Notes: generated from the letters alone by a model not told the origin. Positions 51,425 to 61,209 are shown, counted from the first letter of the stretch. The stretch: 64,000 bases of DNA from Paenibacillus sp. OV219 (GCF_900110075.1 NZ_FOCJ01000002.1:62001-126000); one strand, 5' to 3'. Program-made: numbers and translations.

Positions 51425-53248
51425 ATGAGTAAAGTAATCGGTATTGACCTTGGAACAACAAACTCATGCGTAGCGGTAATGGAAGGCGGCGAAGCTGTCG
51501 TAATCCCGAATCCGGAAGGCAATCGTACAACACCATCGGTTGTTGGCTTCAAGAAAGACGGAGAGCGTGTGGTCGGTGAAGCGGCTAAACGCCAAGCGAT
51601 CACGAATCCAGACCGTACGATTAGCTCCATCAAGCGTCACATGGGTACAAACCATAAAGAAGTAATCGACGGTAAAGACTACTCGTCGCAAGAAATTTCC
51701 GCAATCATCCTGCAAAAGCTGAAATCAGACGCTGAAGCATACCTTGGTCAAACGGTAACACAAGCGGTTATTACTGTTCCTGCTTACTTCAACGACAGCC
51801 AACGTCAAGCGACGAAGGATGCCGGCAAGATCGCAGGTCTTGAAGTACTTCGTATCGTCAACGAGCCGACTGCAGCAGCGCTTGCATATGGCCTTGAGAA
51901 AACAGAAGATCATACGATTCTCGTTTATGACCTTGGTGGTGGTACGTTCGACGTGTCGATCCTTGAGCTCGGCGACGGCTTCTTCGAAGTAAAAGCAACT
52001 AGCGGTGACAACCGTCTGGGCGGCGATGACTTCGACCAAGTAGTTATCGACTACCTCGTAAGTGAATTCAAAAAAGAGCAAGGCGTAGACCTCTCTAAAG
52101 ATAAAGCAGCTGTACAACGTCTGAAAGACGCAGCAGAGAAAGCGAAGAAGGAACTATCCGGTATGGTTACTTCATCGATCTCCCTGCCGTTCATCACAAT
52201 GGCTGACGGCGTACCGCAGCATTTGGAAATGAGCCTAACTCGTGCGAAGTTTGAAGAGCTGTCCGCAGCGCTCGTTGAGCGTACACTTGGACCAACTCGC
52301 CAAGCGCTTAGCGATGCTGGCATGTCCCCAAGCGACATCGACAAAGTCGTTCTTGTCGGCGGATCGACTCGTATCCCAGCTGTTCAAGAAGCAGTTAAGA
52401 AGCTGATCGGCAAAGACCCGCACAAAGGCGTTAACCCGGATGAGGTTGTAGCTCTTGGTGCAGCGGTTCAAGCAGGCGTACTGACTGGCGATGTGAAGGA
52501 CGTTGTATTGCTCGACGTAACTCCTCTGTCCCTTGGTATCGAAACAGCGGGCGGCGTGTTCACGAAGATGATCGACCGCAACACGACGATTCCAACGAGC
52601 AAATCGCAAGTGTACTCCACATATGCGGACAATCAGCCTAGCGTAGAGATTCACGTGCTGCAAGGCGAGCGTCAAATGGCTGCTGGCAACAAAACACTTG
52701 GACGCTTCACGCTGGGTGACATTCCACTGGCGCCACGTGGCGTACCGCAAATCGAAGTTACTTTCGATATCGACGCGAACGGTATCGTTAACGTATCTGC
52801 CCTTGATAAAGGCACAGGCAAGAGTCAGAAGATTACAATCACTTCCTCCGGCGGCTTGTCTGAAGAAGAGATCGATCGCATGATGAAAGACGCTGAGCTT
52901 AACGCAGAAGAAGATCGCAAACGCCGTGAACTTGTTGAAGCGAAGAACAGCGCTGACCAGCTCGTATACACAGTTGACAAGACGATCAAAGATCTTGGCG
53001 ACAAAGTAGACGCAGGCGAAATCGCAAAAGCAAACGAAGCGAAAGAAAAAGTTACTGCAGCGCTGGCAACAGACGATGTAGAGCAAATCAAAGCCGCTTC
53101 GGATGAATTGACTGAAATTATGCAGCAGCTGTCGATGAAGCTGTATGAGCAAGCTGGCGCTGAAGGCGCAGGTCCTGAAGCAGGCGAAGCAAAAGGCAGA
53201 GATAACGTAGTTGACGCTGATTACGAAGTTGTTGACGACAAGAAATAA
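51425..53248 (+). CDS. dnaK: Chaperone DnaK (Hsp70)
   Basis: 607-residue Hsp70. ATPase domain with [26 protein letters not shown] and [13 protein letters not shown]; linker [15 protein letters not shown]; substrate-binding domain and helical lid ending [14 protein letters not shown]. It lacks the 24-residue insertion of Gram-negative DnaK, as is normal for Firmicutes. AAGGAGG precedes the ATG. Confidence 0.99.
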   Translation: MSKVIGIDLGTTNSCVAVMEGGEAVVIPNPEGNRTTPSVVGFKKDGERVVGEAAKRQAITNPDRTISSIKRHMGTNHKEVIDGKDYSSQEISAIILQKLKSDAEAYLGQTVTQAVITVPAYFNDSQRQATKDAGKIAGLEVLRIVNEPTAAALAYGLEKTEDHTILVYDLGGGTFDVSILELGDGFFEVKATSGDNRLGGDDFDQVVIDYLVSEFKKEQGVDLSKDKAAVQRLKDAAEKAKKELSGMVTSSISLPFITMADGVPQHLEMSLTRAKFEELSAALVERTLGPTRQALSDAGMSPSDIDKVVLVGGSTRIPAVQEAVKKLIGKDPHKGVNPDEVVALGAAVQAGVLTGDVKDVVLLDVTPLSLGIETAGGVFTKMIDRNTTIPTSKSQVYSTYADNQPSVEIHVLQGERQMAAGNKTLGRFTLGDIPLAPRGVPQIEVTFDIDANGIVNVSALDKGTGKSQKITITSSGGLSEEEIDRMMKDAELNAEEDRKRRELVEAKNSADQLVYTVDKTIKDLGDKVDAGEIAKANEAKEKVTAALATDDVEQIKAASDELTEIMQQLSMKLYEQAGAEGAGPEAGEAKGRDNVVDADYEVVDDKK

Positions 53249-53265
53249 GTTAGGCAGATTCGCGT

Positions 53266-53309
53266 AAACGGTGCGCCGTCCGAGAAAATTTTGGACGGCG
53301 CAGCCGTTT
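53266..53309 (+). terminator. Strong hairpin between dnaK and dnaJ
   Basis: AAACGG-T-GCGCCGTCC pairs with GGACGGCGC-A-G-CCGTTT. The loop is 11 nt. Only TTTC follows, so it is more likely a partial terminator or an mRNA-processing/stability element lowering dnaJ relative to dnaK. Confidence 0.65.
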
Positions 53310-53410
53310 CTTGCTATGTCTTGAATTAATGTGGGTTGAATAATGGCAAAGTTGTTTTAACTCGGGAGAGAGAAATCAGCGATTATACGGATACAGAAGG
53401 GGTGACGGTT

Positions 53411-54544
53411 TTGGCAGACAAGCGTGATTTTTACGAGGTGCTTGGAGTTGAGAAGAGCGCTTCGGATGATGATATTAAGAAAGCGTACCGCAAGATGGCT
53501 CGCCAATACCATCCGGACGTGAATAAAGCGGCGGATGCGGAGAGCAAGTTCAAAGAAGTGAAGGAAGCATATGACGTCCTGAGCGATGACGGGAAACGCT
53601 CGCAGTACGACCGTTTCGGCCATGTCGATCCGAACCAAGGCTTCGGAGGCGGCGGCGGTGCTGACTTCGGCGGCGGCTTCGGCGATATCTTTGATATGTT
53701 CTTCGGAGGCGGTGGCGGCGGTCGCCGTGATCCGAACGCGCCTCAGCGCGGCAACGATCTTCAATATACGATGACCATCGAGTTCAAGGAAGCCGTGTTC
53801 GGCAAGGAAACGGAGATTACGATCCCTCGTACCGAGAACTGCGATACTTGCGTGGGCTCGGGCGCAAAGCCTGGTACGAAGCCAGAAACGTGCTCGACAT
53901 GCCGTGGTACAGGCCAGCAAGAGGTTGTTCAGAATACGCCGTTCGGCCGTATGGTGAACCGCCGCGCTTGTTCGTCATGTAGCGGAGCAGGCAAGATCAT
54001 TAAAGAGAAGTGCACGACCTGCCATGGCGCAGGCAAAGTGAAGAAGCAGCGCAAGATTAACGTGAAGATTCCTGCCGGCGTAGATGAAGGCGCACAAATC
54101 CGCCTCACCGGCGAAGGCGAGGGCGGTACGCGCGGAGGCCCATCCGGCGACCTGTATATCGTCATTCGCGTGAAGGCGCATGATTTCTTCGAGCGTGACA
54201 ACGATGATATCTACTGTGAAGTACCACTTAATTTCGCGCAGGCAGCGCTTGGCGACGAGATTGAAATTCCGACGCTCACTGAGAAAGTGAAGCTGAAGAT
54301 CCCTGCAGGCACACAGACCGGCACCTTCTTCCGCCTAAAGGGCAAAGGAGTACCTCGTCTGCGCGGCTACGGTCAAGGCGATCAGCATGTGAAGGTCACG
54401 GTCGTTACACCGACCAACATGAGTGATGAGCAGAAGGAACTGCTGCGTCAGTTCGCCGGTGTAGGCGCGCCAGTGGGCGATGTGCAGCAGGAGCACCACG
54501 AATCGATCTTCGATAAGATGAAGAAAGCATTCCGCGGCGAATAA
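53411..54544 (+). CDS. dnaJ: Chaperone DnaJ (Hsp40)
   Basis: 377-residue DnaK cochaperone. J domain residues 1-70 with HPD at 34-36, Gly/Phe-rich linker ([24 protein letters not shown]), and four zinc repeats [32 protein letters not shown]. The C-terminal substrate domains follow. TTG 53411 is chosen because AAGGGG (53397-53402) lies 8 nt before it and the product begins (M)[12 protein letters not shown] as in other DnaJ proteins. The 25-codon extension to 53336 lacks start signals. Confidence 0.97.
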   Translation: MADKRDFYEVLGVEKSASDDDIKKAYRKMARQYHPDVNKAADAESKFKEVKEAYDVLSDDGKRSQYDRFGHVDPNQGFGGGGGADFGGGFGDIFDMFFGGGGGGRRDPNAPQRGNDLQYTMTIEFKEAVFGKETEITIPRTENCDTCVGSGAKPGTKPETCSTCRGTGQQEVVQNTPFGRMVNRRACSSCSGAGKIIKEKCTTCHGAGKVKKQRKINVKIPAGVDEGAQIRLTGEGEGGTRGGPSGDLYIVIRVKAHDFFERDNDDIYCEVPLNFAQAALGDEIEIPTLTEKVKLKIPAGTQTGTFFRLKGKGVPRLRGYGQGDQHVKVTVVTPTNMSDEQKELLRQFAGVGAPVGDVQQEHHESIFDKMKKAFRGE

Positions 54545-54631
54545 TCGGCAATCAATCAGCATAAGAACGAAACCATTGGTTTATGCTAACCTTCGTGTCC
54601 AACACATCATTGAACATGGAGGTGCATGCCG

Positions 54632-54784
54632 ATGAAGGATCAAGACCTTGAAAAAGTGAATTTTGCCGAGCTGCCGATAGGGAAGAATGAGGATGTTGAG
54701 TTCTCCGAAGAGCTCGCTGACGATGCGGACCGAGTAGCGCAGCAACGTGCAGCTGAAGCGGACGCCAGAGCTGAGCATTCCTAA
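54632..54784 (+). CDS. YfhD-like small acidic protein, 50 residues
   Basis: A short frame with GGAGGT 8 nt before the ATG. The core DVEFSEELADDADRVAQQRAAEADAR matches the pattern of the YfhD family of Bacilli (DVEFSxELAD...A...AADRR). Very acidic, no cysteine or membrane segment. YfhD proteins have no known function, though expression in sporulation has been noted for relatives. The next small gene starts 18 nt downstream, probably in one transcript. Confidence 0.75.
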   Translation: MKDQDLEKVNFAELPIGKNEDVEFSEELADDADRVAQQRAAEADARAEHS

Positions 54785-54802
54785 GGAGCGTGACGTGACG
54801 AG

Positions 54803-54997
54803 ATGACCGCGACAATTCACGCGACGTTCCAGGACAGCAGTGACGCGAGAGAAGCGCAAACGAAGCTGCAGTATCTCCGTGTTGAGCAGGTTAACGACGG
54901 TGCTGATGGGGCTTCGTTCACGGCTACCGTTGGCGATGAACTCATCGAACGGGCTATTCATCTGATCGAGCAGACCGGTGGCACAGCGCTTATTTAA
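54803..54997 (+). CDS. Small hypothetical protein, 64 residues
   Basis: I do not recognise a family with certainty. The sequence alternates strand and helix: TATIHATFQD, then DAREAQTKLQYL, VEQVNDG, SFTATVGDE, LIERAIHLIEQTGGTALI. This beta-alpha-beta-beta-alpha-beta order suggests a ferredoxin-like fold similar to half of a YflT-type stress protein. AAGGAG at 54783-54788, overlapping the previous stop codon, is 14 nt before the ATG, so translation may be coupled. A strong terminator follows. Confidence 0.65.
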   Translation: MTATIHATFQDSSDAREAQTKLQYLRVEQVNDGADGASFTATVGDELIERAIHLIEQTGGTALI

Positions 54998-55018
54998 CTT
55001 GGAAAATGCAACATAGAT

Positions 55019-55059
55019 GCCTCCTGATGCGGACCACGCATGTAGGGGGTGTTTTTTTT
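55019..55059 (+). terminator. Terminator after the small-protein pair
   Basis: CCTCC and ATGCG pair with CGCAT and GGGGG to give a two-part stem, followed by eight T residues. Confidence 0.85.
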
Positions 55060-55067
55060 AATGAATA

Positions 55068-55081
55068 TACAAACGCTTACA
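55068..55081. promoter_or_regulatory. cre-like site upstream of the cupin/oxidoreductase operon
   Basis: TACAAACGCTTACA differs from TGWNANCGNTNWCA at two positions. It suggests CcpA control of a sugar-related operon, with low certainty. Confidence 0.4.
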
Positions 55082-55148
55082 ATTGTGGCACAATAGACGA
55101 TGGGTTCAGTTTTGTGCTCGGGCACAATGATTAGAGGAGGAGCAGCGA

Positions 55149-55478
55149 ATGCCGGTTAACTTTTACAATAACACACAAGTTTATCCCGAATGGAGCGAGC
55201 TTAGCCATTACGGTATTAACCATCTGAAAGTCGGAGATATCGTCAAGCTGCACTATCACGACGCCAATGAGTATTGGATTATTATTAGCGGCAGAGGCAC
55301 TTGCACGACAGAAGGCGATCCATACGAAATCGGTCCTGGCGACATGGTCCTGACAAAGCGGGGCGACGAGCACTCCCTGGTTGTTACTGAGGAAATGGTT
55401 GCTGTATATATTTATGGAATTATGCCGGAAGGCGGACGGGTCGGCTATTTATTCAAAGGGGTTGACGACGTAAAATGA
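55149..55478 (+). CDS. Cupin domain protein
   Basis: 109-residue single-domain cupin. Motif 1 is KLHYHDANEYWIIISGRG (His, His, Glu ligands) and motif 2 GPGDMVLTKRGDEHSLVV (His ligand), so a metal site is likely. It could be a sugar isomerase or a ligand sensor; the family is too broad to name a reaction. GGAGGAGC precedes the ATG. Its stop overlaps the start of the oxidoreductase (ATGA), implying a joint pathway. Confidence 0.85.
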   Translation: MPVNFYNNTQVYPEWSELSHYGINHLKVGDIVKLHYHDANEYWIIISGRGTCTTEGDPYEIGPGDMVLTKRGDEHSLVVTEEMVAVYIYGIMPEGGRVGYLFKGVDDVK

Positions 55479-56500
55479 CACTTCGAATCATTCAAGTTGG
55501 TCTTGGCATGCATGGCTTCGGAGTCGCGCAAGCGTTCGTCAAGCAATCGCAGGGTTTCGAATATGCCGGCGTGGTAGAGATTAATCCTGCCCGGCTGAAA
55601 GAATGTGCCGCAACGCTTGGTGTAGCCGAAGAGCACTGCTTCACGGACTACAAGGAAGCGTTCGCAGCACTTACGGCAGATGCCGTCTTCGTTACGGCAG
55701 CCTCCCCTTACCATTATGCGATCTGTAAAGCAGCACTTGAGCAAGGGCTGCATGTGCTGGTTGAAAAGCCGTTCGTGCTCGATATTAAGGAAGGCTGCGA
55801 GCTCGTTGATCTAGCGAAGGAGAAGCAACTGATCTTGATGGTCAGCCAGAACTATCGCTACCAGAACCATGTGCTATCGCTCAAGAGCGCGATCGGCGAA
55901 GTTGGCAAGCCGCTATTCGTACAAGCGCAGTTCTTCTATGACCACTTCGGCAAAGATTATCAACAGGTCATGGACAACTTCATGCTGCTCGAGATGGCGG
56001 TACACCATATTGATATGATCCGCTACTTGTTTGATACGAATATCCGAACGGTGTCGGGTAAGACATGGAACATCGAGGGCAGCATGTACAATGGGCATCC
56101 GAATGTACAGGCCGGTATGCAGCTAGACAACGGTATGCCGGTGTTCTATCTGGGCAGCCTCGTATCCAAAGGGCTGTCGTCGCCATGGGAAGGCGAATGG
56201 CGCGTTCAATGCCAAGACGGCTCCGTCCACTTAGGCGATCTTGGACAAGGCTATGGCGTCTATATTGTGGATCAACAGCAGAATAAGCGATATGTCTCCT
56301 ATGAGGACGGACCGCTGCCGGATTCGATGCAAGGCATTCACAGCGTGCTGGCTGAGTTCGCTGCACGGATTCAAGATGGCGCGGAGCCGGCCTTGTCCGG
56401 TCGCGATAACTTGCACACGTTGGCGGCGCTTATCGCTTTCGCAGATTCTTCGGAGAGCGGTGTCGTCAAGTACCCGGAAAGCTACATCGTAACGAACTAA
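55475..56500 (+). CDS. Gfo/Idh/MocA family oxidoreductase
   Basis: 341-residue NAD(P)-dependent sugar or inositol dehydrogenase. N-terminal Rossmann fold VGLGMHGFGVAQAFV, then AASPYHYAICKAALEQGLHVLVEKPF with the catalytic-site EKP motif, and MAVHHIDMIRYLF with the conserved His/Asp pair in the C-terminal domain. Coupled to the cupin gene. The likely job is oxidation of a sugar ring hydroxyl; substrate unknown. Confidence 0.92.
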   Translation: MTLRIIQVGLGMHGFGVAQAFVKQSQGFEYAGVVEINPARLKECAATLGVAEEHCFTDYKEAFAALTADAVFVTAASPYHYAICKAALEQGLHVLVEKPFVLDIKEGCELVDLAKEKQLILMVSQNYRYQNHVLSLKSAIGEVGKPLFVQAQFFYDHFGKDYQQVMDNFMLLEMAVHHIDMIRYLFDTNIRTVSGKTWNIEGSMYNGHPNVQAGMQLDNGMPVFYLGSLVSKGLSSPWEGEWRVQCQDGSVHLGDLGQGYGVYIVDQQQNKRYVSYEDGPLPDSMQGIHSVLAEFAARIQDGAEPALSGRDNLHTLAALIAFADSSESGVVKYPESYIVTN

Positions 56501-56519
56501 TTTTTGAATCATACGCCTT

Positions 56520-56562
56520 AAACAAGTCTCTTCGCATTGGATGCTGAAGAGGCTTGTTTTTG
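56520..56562 (+). terminator. Terminator after the oxidoreductase
   Basis: AAACAAGTCTCTTC pairs with GAAGAGGCTTGTTT (one mismatch) followed by TTTTT. Confidence 0.9.
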
Positions 56563-56578
56563 CATGTGGGACCTGTTT

Positions 56579-56607
56579 TTGCTTGGAAGCGTGTAACAGT
56601 GTAAAAT
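56579..56607 (+). promoter_or_regulatory. Sigma-A promoter of prmA
   Basis: TTGCTT (56579-56584) and TAAAAT (56602-56607) with a 17-nt spacer, 49 nt before the prmA start. Confidence 0.6.
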
Positions 56608-56656
56608 AGAAGCAATATACACCAAACTAGTGGTAAATTCAGGGGGACATATTCAA

Positions 56657-57622
56657 GTGAAATGGCATGAAATAACGATCTCGACAACGGAAGAAGCGAT
56701 CGAGATGATATCCAACTTCTTGCACGAAATGGATGCCGACGGCGTATCCATTGAAGAATCAGGCACACTTAATAAAGAAAGAGACACTTCCCTCGGCCAG
56801 TGGTATGAGCATCCGCTGAACGATATTCCGGAAGGACATGCGGTCATTAAAGGGTATTTCTCGGAGCTTGATTCGGACGTGGACGCATTAATGACAATGC
56901 TGACGGCCCGTATTGATGAGCTGCGCGAATTCGATATTGAGCCAGGCGAATACACAATTACCAAAGCGATGGTCGACGAAGAGGACTGGGCTAATGCGTG
57001 GAAGCAGTATTTCAAGCCAATTCGAGTATCTGAACGCTTGACGATAAAACCGACATGGGAAGAATACACACCTTCGCCAGGTGAGCGTATTATTGAGCTT
57101 GATCCTGGCATGGCATTCGGTACAGGCACGCATCCGACGACAGCGCTATGCTTGCGCGCGTTGGAATCGGTCATCAAAGGCGATGAGGAAATCATCGACG
57201 TTGGTACAGGCTCCGGTATTCTCGCAATTGGCGCGATGCTGCTTGGCGCACGCCGAGTGCTGGCGCTTGACCTAGATCCGATCTCGGTTACATCCGCAAC
57301 GGAGAATATTCGTCTTAATAACCTGCAAGGCGATATCCAAGTGTACTTGAGCGACCTGCTTGGCGTCTTGAACAGTGAACAGAAGCTGAATGTTACGGTG
57401 CCTGTCGATGTCGTCGTGGCGAATATTTTGGCAGAGATCATTCTGCTGTTCATTGACGACGTTTATGCAGCGCTGAAGCCAGGCGGCACCTATATCGCAT
57501 CGGGTATTTGGAAGAACAAGGAAGATGCGGTTGAGCAAGGCTTGGAAGCGGCCGGGTTTACGATTATCGACCGTCAGTACGACCAAGATTGGATTGCGTT
57601 CGTTGCGAAGAAACCGGAATAA
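56657..57622 (+). CDS. prmA: Ribosomal protein L11 methyltransferase
   Basis: 321-residue SAM enzyme trimethylating ribosomal protein L11. The N-terminal substrate domain begins (M)KWHEITISTTEEAIEMISNFLHE; the SAM motif IDVGTGSGILAIGAMLLGA and the VANILAEIILL motif are clear, with the family hallmark DPGMAFGTGTHPTT. GTG 56657 follows AGGGGGAC and agrees with Bacillus PrmA; GTG 56630 is upstream of the ribosome site. In Bacillus subtilis it also follows dnaJ; here five kilobases or less of other genes intervene. Confidence 0.97.
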   Translation: MKWHEITISTTEEAIEMISNFLHEMDADGVSIEESGTLNKERDTSLGQWYEHPLNDIPEGHAVIKGYFSELDSDVDALMTMLTARIDELREFDIEPGEYTITKAMVDEEDWANAWKQYFKPIRVSERLTIKPTWEEYTPSPGERIIELDPGMAFGTGTHPTTALCLRALESVIKGDEEIIDVGTGSGILAIGAMLLGARRVLALDLDPISVTSATENIRLNNLQGDIQVYLSDLLGVLNSEQKLNVTVPVDVVVANILAEIILLFIDDVYAALKPGGTYIASGIWKNKEDAVEQGLEAAGFTIIDRQYDQDWIAFVAKKPE

Positions 57623-57677
57623 GCGGGGAAAATGATCGGCGCATCCGTTGCTTAAATCCTGAGGAGGAAGATAATCG

Positions 57678-58385
57678 GTGTCGGATTTGTTATGGTACCC
57701 TTTAAACGATTTACCGTTTGTTTTTCTTGTTATTATGATTGCCTTCACGGCTCATGAATTTGCGCATGCGTATTTTGCTTATCTATTCGGAGATCGGACT
57801 GCGTACGATGCCGGGCGTGTAACGCTCAATCCGCGTGTCCATCTCGATATGATGGGAACAATCCTCATTCTAATTGCTGGCTTCGGCTGGGCAAGGCCGG
57901 TACCAGTCAACCGGGGACGCTTCAAGCATCCTCGGTTGATGGGAATCGTCGTCTCGGCTGTGGGGCCGCTTAGCAACCTGCTGCTTTCCGCAATCGGTAT
58001 TCTGGCTGTATATGTGCTTAACGAGACGGGTTTGCTGGATGCGGGCTCGATCGGTGTTCACCGCGCAATCGTTCATTTTTTGCACTATCTGATTACGCTC
58101 AACATCGTGCTCTTCATATTTAACCTTATTCCGGTTCCGCCGCTTGACGGCTATCGCATCATTCAAGATGTGGTACCTACGTCACTGCGAATTCGTATGG
58201 ATCAGAACGCGCATTGGGGCATCTTTATTTTCCTCCTTATCGTCTTCATTCCGCCGCTTCGCGCTGCAACGCTTGATCCGTTGTTTATGTACTCGAATCA
58301 TATCATTTCCGGATTAATCGATTTCTTCGACTTGTTCTTCAAGCAAGTGGATTGGCAGCAGTTTGACAACGATTTCCTCAGGTAA
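57678..58385 (+). CDS. Site-2 protease family membrane metalloprotease (M50)
   Basis: 235-residue intramembrane protease. HEFAH (residues 26-30) supplies two zinc ligands and the Glu; the third ligand lies in NLIPVPPLDGYRI (Asp). About five or six hydrophobic helices and no PDZ domain, as in the small S2P branch (YwhC type). GTG 57678 has GGAGGAAG upstream. The substrate is unknown; anti-sigma cleavage is performed by other S2P branches, so linking it to the anti-sigma factor here would be speculation. Confidence 0.9.
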   Translation: MSDLLWYPLNDLPFVFLVIMIAFTAHEFAHAYFAYLFGDRTAYDAGRVTLNPRVHLDMMGTILILIAGFGWARPVPVNRGRFKHPRLMGIVVSAVGPLSNLLLSAIGILAVYVLNETGLLDAGSIGVHRAIVHFLHYLITLNIVLFIFNLIPVPPLDGYRIIQDVVPTSLRIRMDQNAHWGIFIFLLIVFIPPLRAATLDPLFMYSNHIISGLIDFFDLFFKQVDWQQFDNDFLR

Positions 58386-58518
58386 TTTAGCAGCTTGGAA
58401 AATGTTTGACCTACCTAGCAAAGGTACGCCAAAACGTGTATCATGTAGGTTGGAGTTTTTCGTGAGGGGATATCAGTTTCGTCCTCGATTTGCAATTTGG
58501 AGTAGAGAGGTTTGACCC

Positions 58519-59289
58519 ATGCAACGTTATTTTGTAACACCGGAGCAGCTGCAGGACAATCGCGTCGTGCTCACAGGTGACGATGCCCATCACGTCGTAC
58601 GCGTGATGCGGATGGAAGCAGGAGATAGCATCATTGTGAGCGACGGTCAGTCGCGAGTCGCTGAAGCGGTCATACGCACGCTCTCGCCGAGCAATGTAGA
58701 GGCTGAAGTGTCGGAGTGGCTGCAGGATAGCAGCGAGCCGCTTTGGTCTGTTACCGTCGCACAAAGCTTGCCTAAGGGCGATAAAATGGAAATTGTCATT
58801 CAGAAGGGAACCGAAATCGGCGCAGTCAGCTTCGTGCCGTTTCAGTCTCAGCGAATGATTGTTCAATATGATGACAAGAAGGAAGCCAAACGTCTGGAGC
58901 GTTGGGGCAAAATCGCGAAGGAAGCGGCGGAGCAGGCACATCGCAGCCGGATTCCAGCCATTGAGGCAGTAGCTTCGTGGAAAGCGCTGATTAAGCTTAT
59001 TCAGGCTTACGATTTGGCCTTGTTCTGTTATGAGAAGGAAGGCGGCGGCCTCGGCTTGCGGGATGCGATATCCGCGCAGCGGGCACGTCATGGCTGGGGC
59101 AGCGAAGAGCGCAGCATACTGCTCATCGTTGGACCCGAAGGCGGCTTCACGGAGCGTGAAGCTGGCGAAGCAGAGGAAGCCGGCGCAGTAATCGTCGGCC
59201 TAGGCAAGCGAATCTTACGCACGGAAACGGCTGCGATGGTTGGACTCGCCTGCCTCATGTATGAATCCGGAGAAATGGGAGGCGTTTAA
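58519..59289 (+). CDS. rsmE: 16S rRNA (uracil-1498-N3)-methyltransferase
   Basis: 256-residue SPOUT methyltransferase. An N-terminal PUA-like domain (MQRYFVTPEQL, DDAHHVVRVMRMEAGD) is followed by the knotted SAM-binding part LLIVGPEGGFTEREAGEAE...VGLGKRILRTETAAM. GQDxMxxxxQK-type KGDKMEIVIQKGTEIG is intact. Start has GAGAGG upstream. mtaB follows after 5 nt, as in Bacillus. Confidence 0.97.
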   Translation: MQRYFVTPEQLQDNRVVLTGDDAHHVVRVMRMEAGDSIIVSDGQSRVAEAVIRTLSPSNVEAEVSEWLQDSSEPLWSVTVAQSLPKGDKMEIVIQKGTEIGAVSFVPFQSQRMIVQYDDKKEAKRLERWGKIAKEAAEQAHRSRIPAIEAVASWKALIKLIQAYDLALFCYEKEGGGLGLRDAISAQRARHGWGSEERSILLIVGPEGGFTEREAGEAEEAGAVIVGLGKRILRTETAAMVGLACLMYESGEMGGV

Positions 59290-59294
59290 CAACT

Positions 59295-60659
59295 ATGCCA
59301 TCAGTTGCTTTTTACACACTTGGATGCAAAGTTAACTTTTATGATACAGAAGCGGTTTGGCAGCTGTTTAAGAATGAAGGATACGAGCAGGTTGACTTCG
59401 AAACGACGACAGCTGATGTTTATTTGATTAATACTTGCACGGTGACGAATACGGGGGATAAGAAGAGCAGACAAATTATTCGTCGTGCGATTCGCCGCAA
59501 CCCTGACGCGATTATCGCGGTTACGGGCTGCTATGCGCAGACTTCACCTGCCGAAATTCTTGCGATTGAAGGCGTTGACCTTGTTATCGGAACACAGGAC
59601 CGGGACAAGCTGATGACGTACATCGCGGACCTGCACCAAGAGCGTAAACCGGTGAATGCTGTTCGCAACATTATGAAGACGCGGGAGTTCGAAGAGCTCG
59701 ATGTGCCTGATTTTGCAGAGCGTACTCGTGCATTCCTGAAGATTCAAGAAGGCTGCAACAACTTCTGCACCTTCTGTATTATTCCATGGTCGCGCGGCCT
59801 GTCCCGCAGCCGTGATCCGCAAAGTGTCTTGAACCAGGCGCGCCAGCTCGTGGATGCGGGCTATAAGGAAATTGTCCTGACAGGCATTCATACCGGCGGT
59901 TATGGTGATGATATGGAGAACTATAAATTGTCGAACTTGATCTGGGATCTAGATGCGATCGAAGGCCTCGAGCGTATTCGAATCAGCTCCATCGAAGCGA
60001 GCCAGATTGATGAAGATATGATTGACGTATTGAATCGTTCGAGCAAGATGTGCCGTCATCTCCATATTCCGCTGCAAGCCGGCGAAACCAGTGTGCTGAA
60101 GCGCATGCGCAGAAAGTACACAACCGAAGAGTTCGCGGAGAAAATCAAGCTGCTGCACGAGGCGATGCCTGGTGTAGCGATTACAACAGACGTTATTGTC
60201 GGCTTCCCAGGCGAGACGGATGAAATGTTCGAGAACGGCTTCAAATTCATGGAAGAGATGAATTTTGCCGAGATGCATGTGTTCCCGTATTCCAAGCGTA
60301 CAGGTACGCCTGCAGCGCGTATGGAAGATCAGATTGATGATGAAGTGAAGAACGAGCGCGTTCATAAGCTGATTGATCTCTCCGAGCGGATGCAGCTTGA
60401 ATATGCGAAGAAGTATGTCGGTGAAGTGCTTGATATCATTCCGGAGCGCGAGCATAAGGGTTCGGAAGGTTCCGGTCTCATCATGGGCTATTCGGACAAC
60501 TACATTCAAGTTGTGTTCGAGGGCTCAGTAGAGCTGGTCGGTGAGCTGTGCCGCGTGAAAATTACAGAAGCTGGCGTTAACGAGTGCAGAGGTCAGCTCC
60601 TACGCGTCCTTGATACGAAGACAGCAGGTACTGTCGTGCCACAAGCGATGCAGGCGTAA
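59295..60659 (+). CDS. mtaB: tRNA t6A37 methylthiotransferase MtaB
   Basis: 454-residue radical-SAM enzyme that adds a methylthio group to N6-threonylcarbamoyladenosine at tRNA position 37. The N-terminal UPF0004 domain contributes cysteines in TLGCKVN, NTCTVT and TGCYAQ; the radical-SAM cluster is CNNFCTFC. A C-terminal TRAM domain covers about the last 70 residues. MiaB-type and RimO-type methylthiotransferases differ in these blocks, so MtaB is preferred. Confidence 0.96.
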   Translation: MPSVAFYTLGCKVNFYDTEAVWQLFKNEGYEQVDFETTTADVYLINTCTVTNTGDKKSRQIIRRAIRRNPDAIIAVTGCYAQTSPAEILAIEGVDLVIGTQDRDKLMTYIADLHQERKPVNAVRNIMKTREFEELDVPDFAERTRAFLKIQEGCNNFCTFCIIPWSRGLSRSRDPQSVLNQARQLVDAGYKEIVLTGIHTGGYGDDMENYKLSNLIWDLDAIEGLERIRISSIEASQIDEDMIDVLNRSSKMCRHLHIPLQAGETSVLKRMRRKYTTEEFAEKIKLLHEAMPGVAITTDVIVGFPGETDEMFENGFKFMEEMNFAEMHVFPYSKRTGTPAARMEDQIDDEVKNERVHKLIDLSERMQLEYAKKYVGEVLDIIPEREHKGSEGSGLIMGYSDNYIQVVFEGSVELVGELCRVKITEAGVNECRGQLLRVLDTKTAGTVVPQAMQA

Positions 60660-60783
60660 TTTTCCAAAGAGTAACAGTAAACTTGCTGCAGGGATTCTTA
60701 AGCTGTCCGTCAAAGGGCTGCGTGAGAATCCTTGCTCTACATAAGAGCCATTTCAGGAAAATGCGTAAAGGGGAACGAACGGG

Positions 60784-61209
60784 ATGAAAGAAATTTCAGC
60801 AGGTGGAGTTGTGTTCCGCAAGCATGAAGGTGCGCTGCAGATTCAGTTGATTCAGGATCGCTACGGCAAAATCTCGTTGCCGAAGGGCAAGATGGAGGCT
60901 GGCGAAACCGTCGAGCAAACCGCGCTGCGCGAAATTGTAGAAGAGACGGGCATGGAAGGCGTCATTATTGCGCCGATTGACCAGATTAAATACAAATACA
61001 ATCACGAATCTAAAGGGCTTGTGGATAAAGAAGTCCACTATTATCTCGTGGAGGCAGTTGGCGGCAAGCTGCAAGCACAGATTGAGGAAATTCGCGGCGT
61101 GGAATGGTTCGAGCCATCCGAGGCATGGAGACGGCAGAAGCAGTCTGGTTATAACAATAACGACCGTATAGTGGCCGGTGCGCTGCGGTTGCTGGGGATT
61201 AGTGTGTAG
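60784..61209 (+). CDS. NUDIX hydrolase
   Basis: 141-residue pyrophosphohydrolase. The Nudix box GKMEAGETVEQTALREIVEETGMEG fits GX5EX7REUXEEXGU, giving the Mg-binding glutamates. The N terminus SAGGVVFRK and KISLPKGK, and the positive KYNHESKGLVDKEVHYYLV, resemble the diadenosine polyphosphate or dNTP-type branch; the substrate is not certain. A 124-nt gap separates it from mtaB. Confidence 0.9.
   Translation: MKEISAGGVVFRKHEGALQIQLIQDRYGKISLPKGKMEAGETVEQTALREIVEETGMEGVIIAPIDQIKYKYNHESKGLVDKEVHYYLVEAVGGKLQAQIEEIRGVEWFEPSEAWRRQKQSGYNNNDRIVAGALRLLGISV

Noticed and set aside
52235-53152. 305-codon minus-strand frame inside dnaK
   Set aside because: It is antisense to a fully conserved dnaK and lacks start signals. 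Long antisense frames are common in dnaK because of its codon bias.
57678-58385. M50 protease as the site-2 protease for the ECF anti-sigma factor
   Set aside because: It belongs to the small PDZ-less branch, lies about 17 kb away and is cotranscribed with unrelated genes. The link is unsupported.
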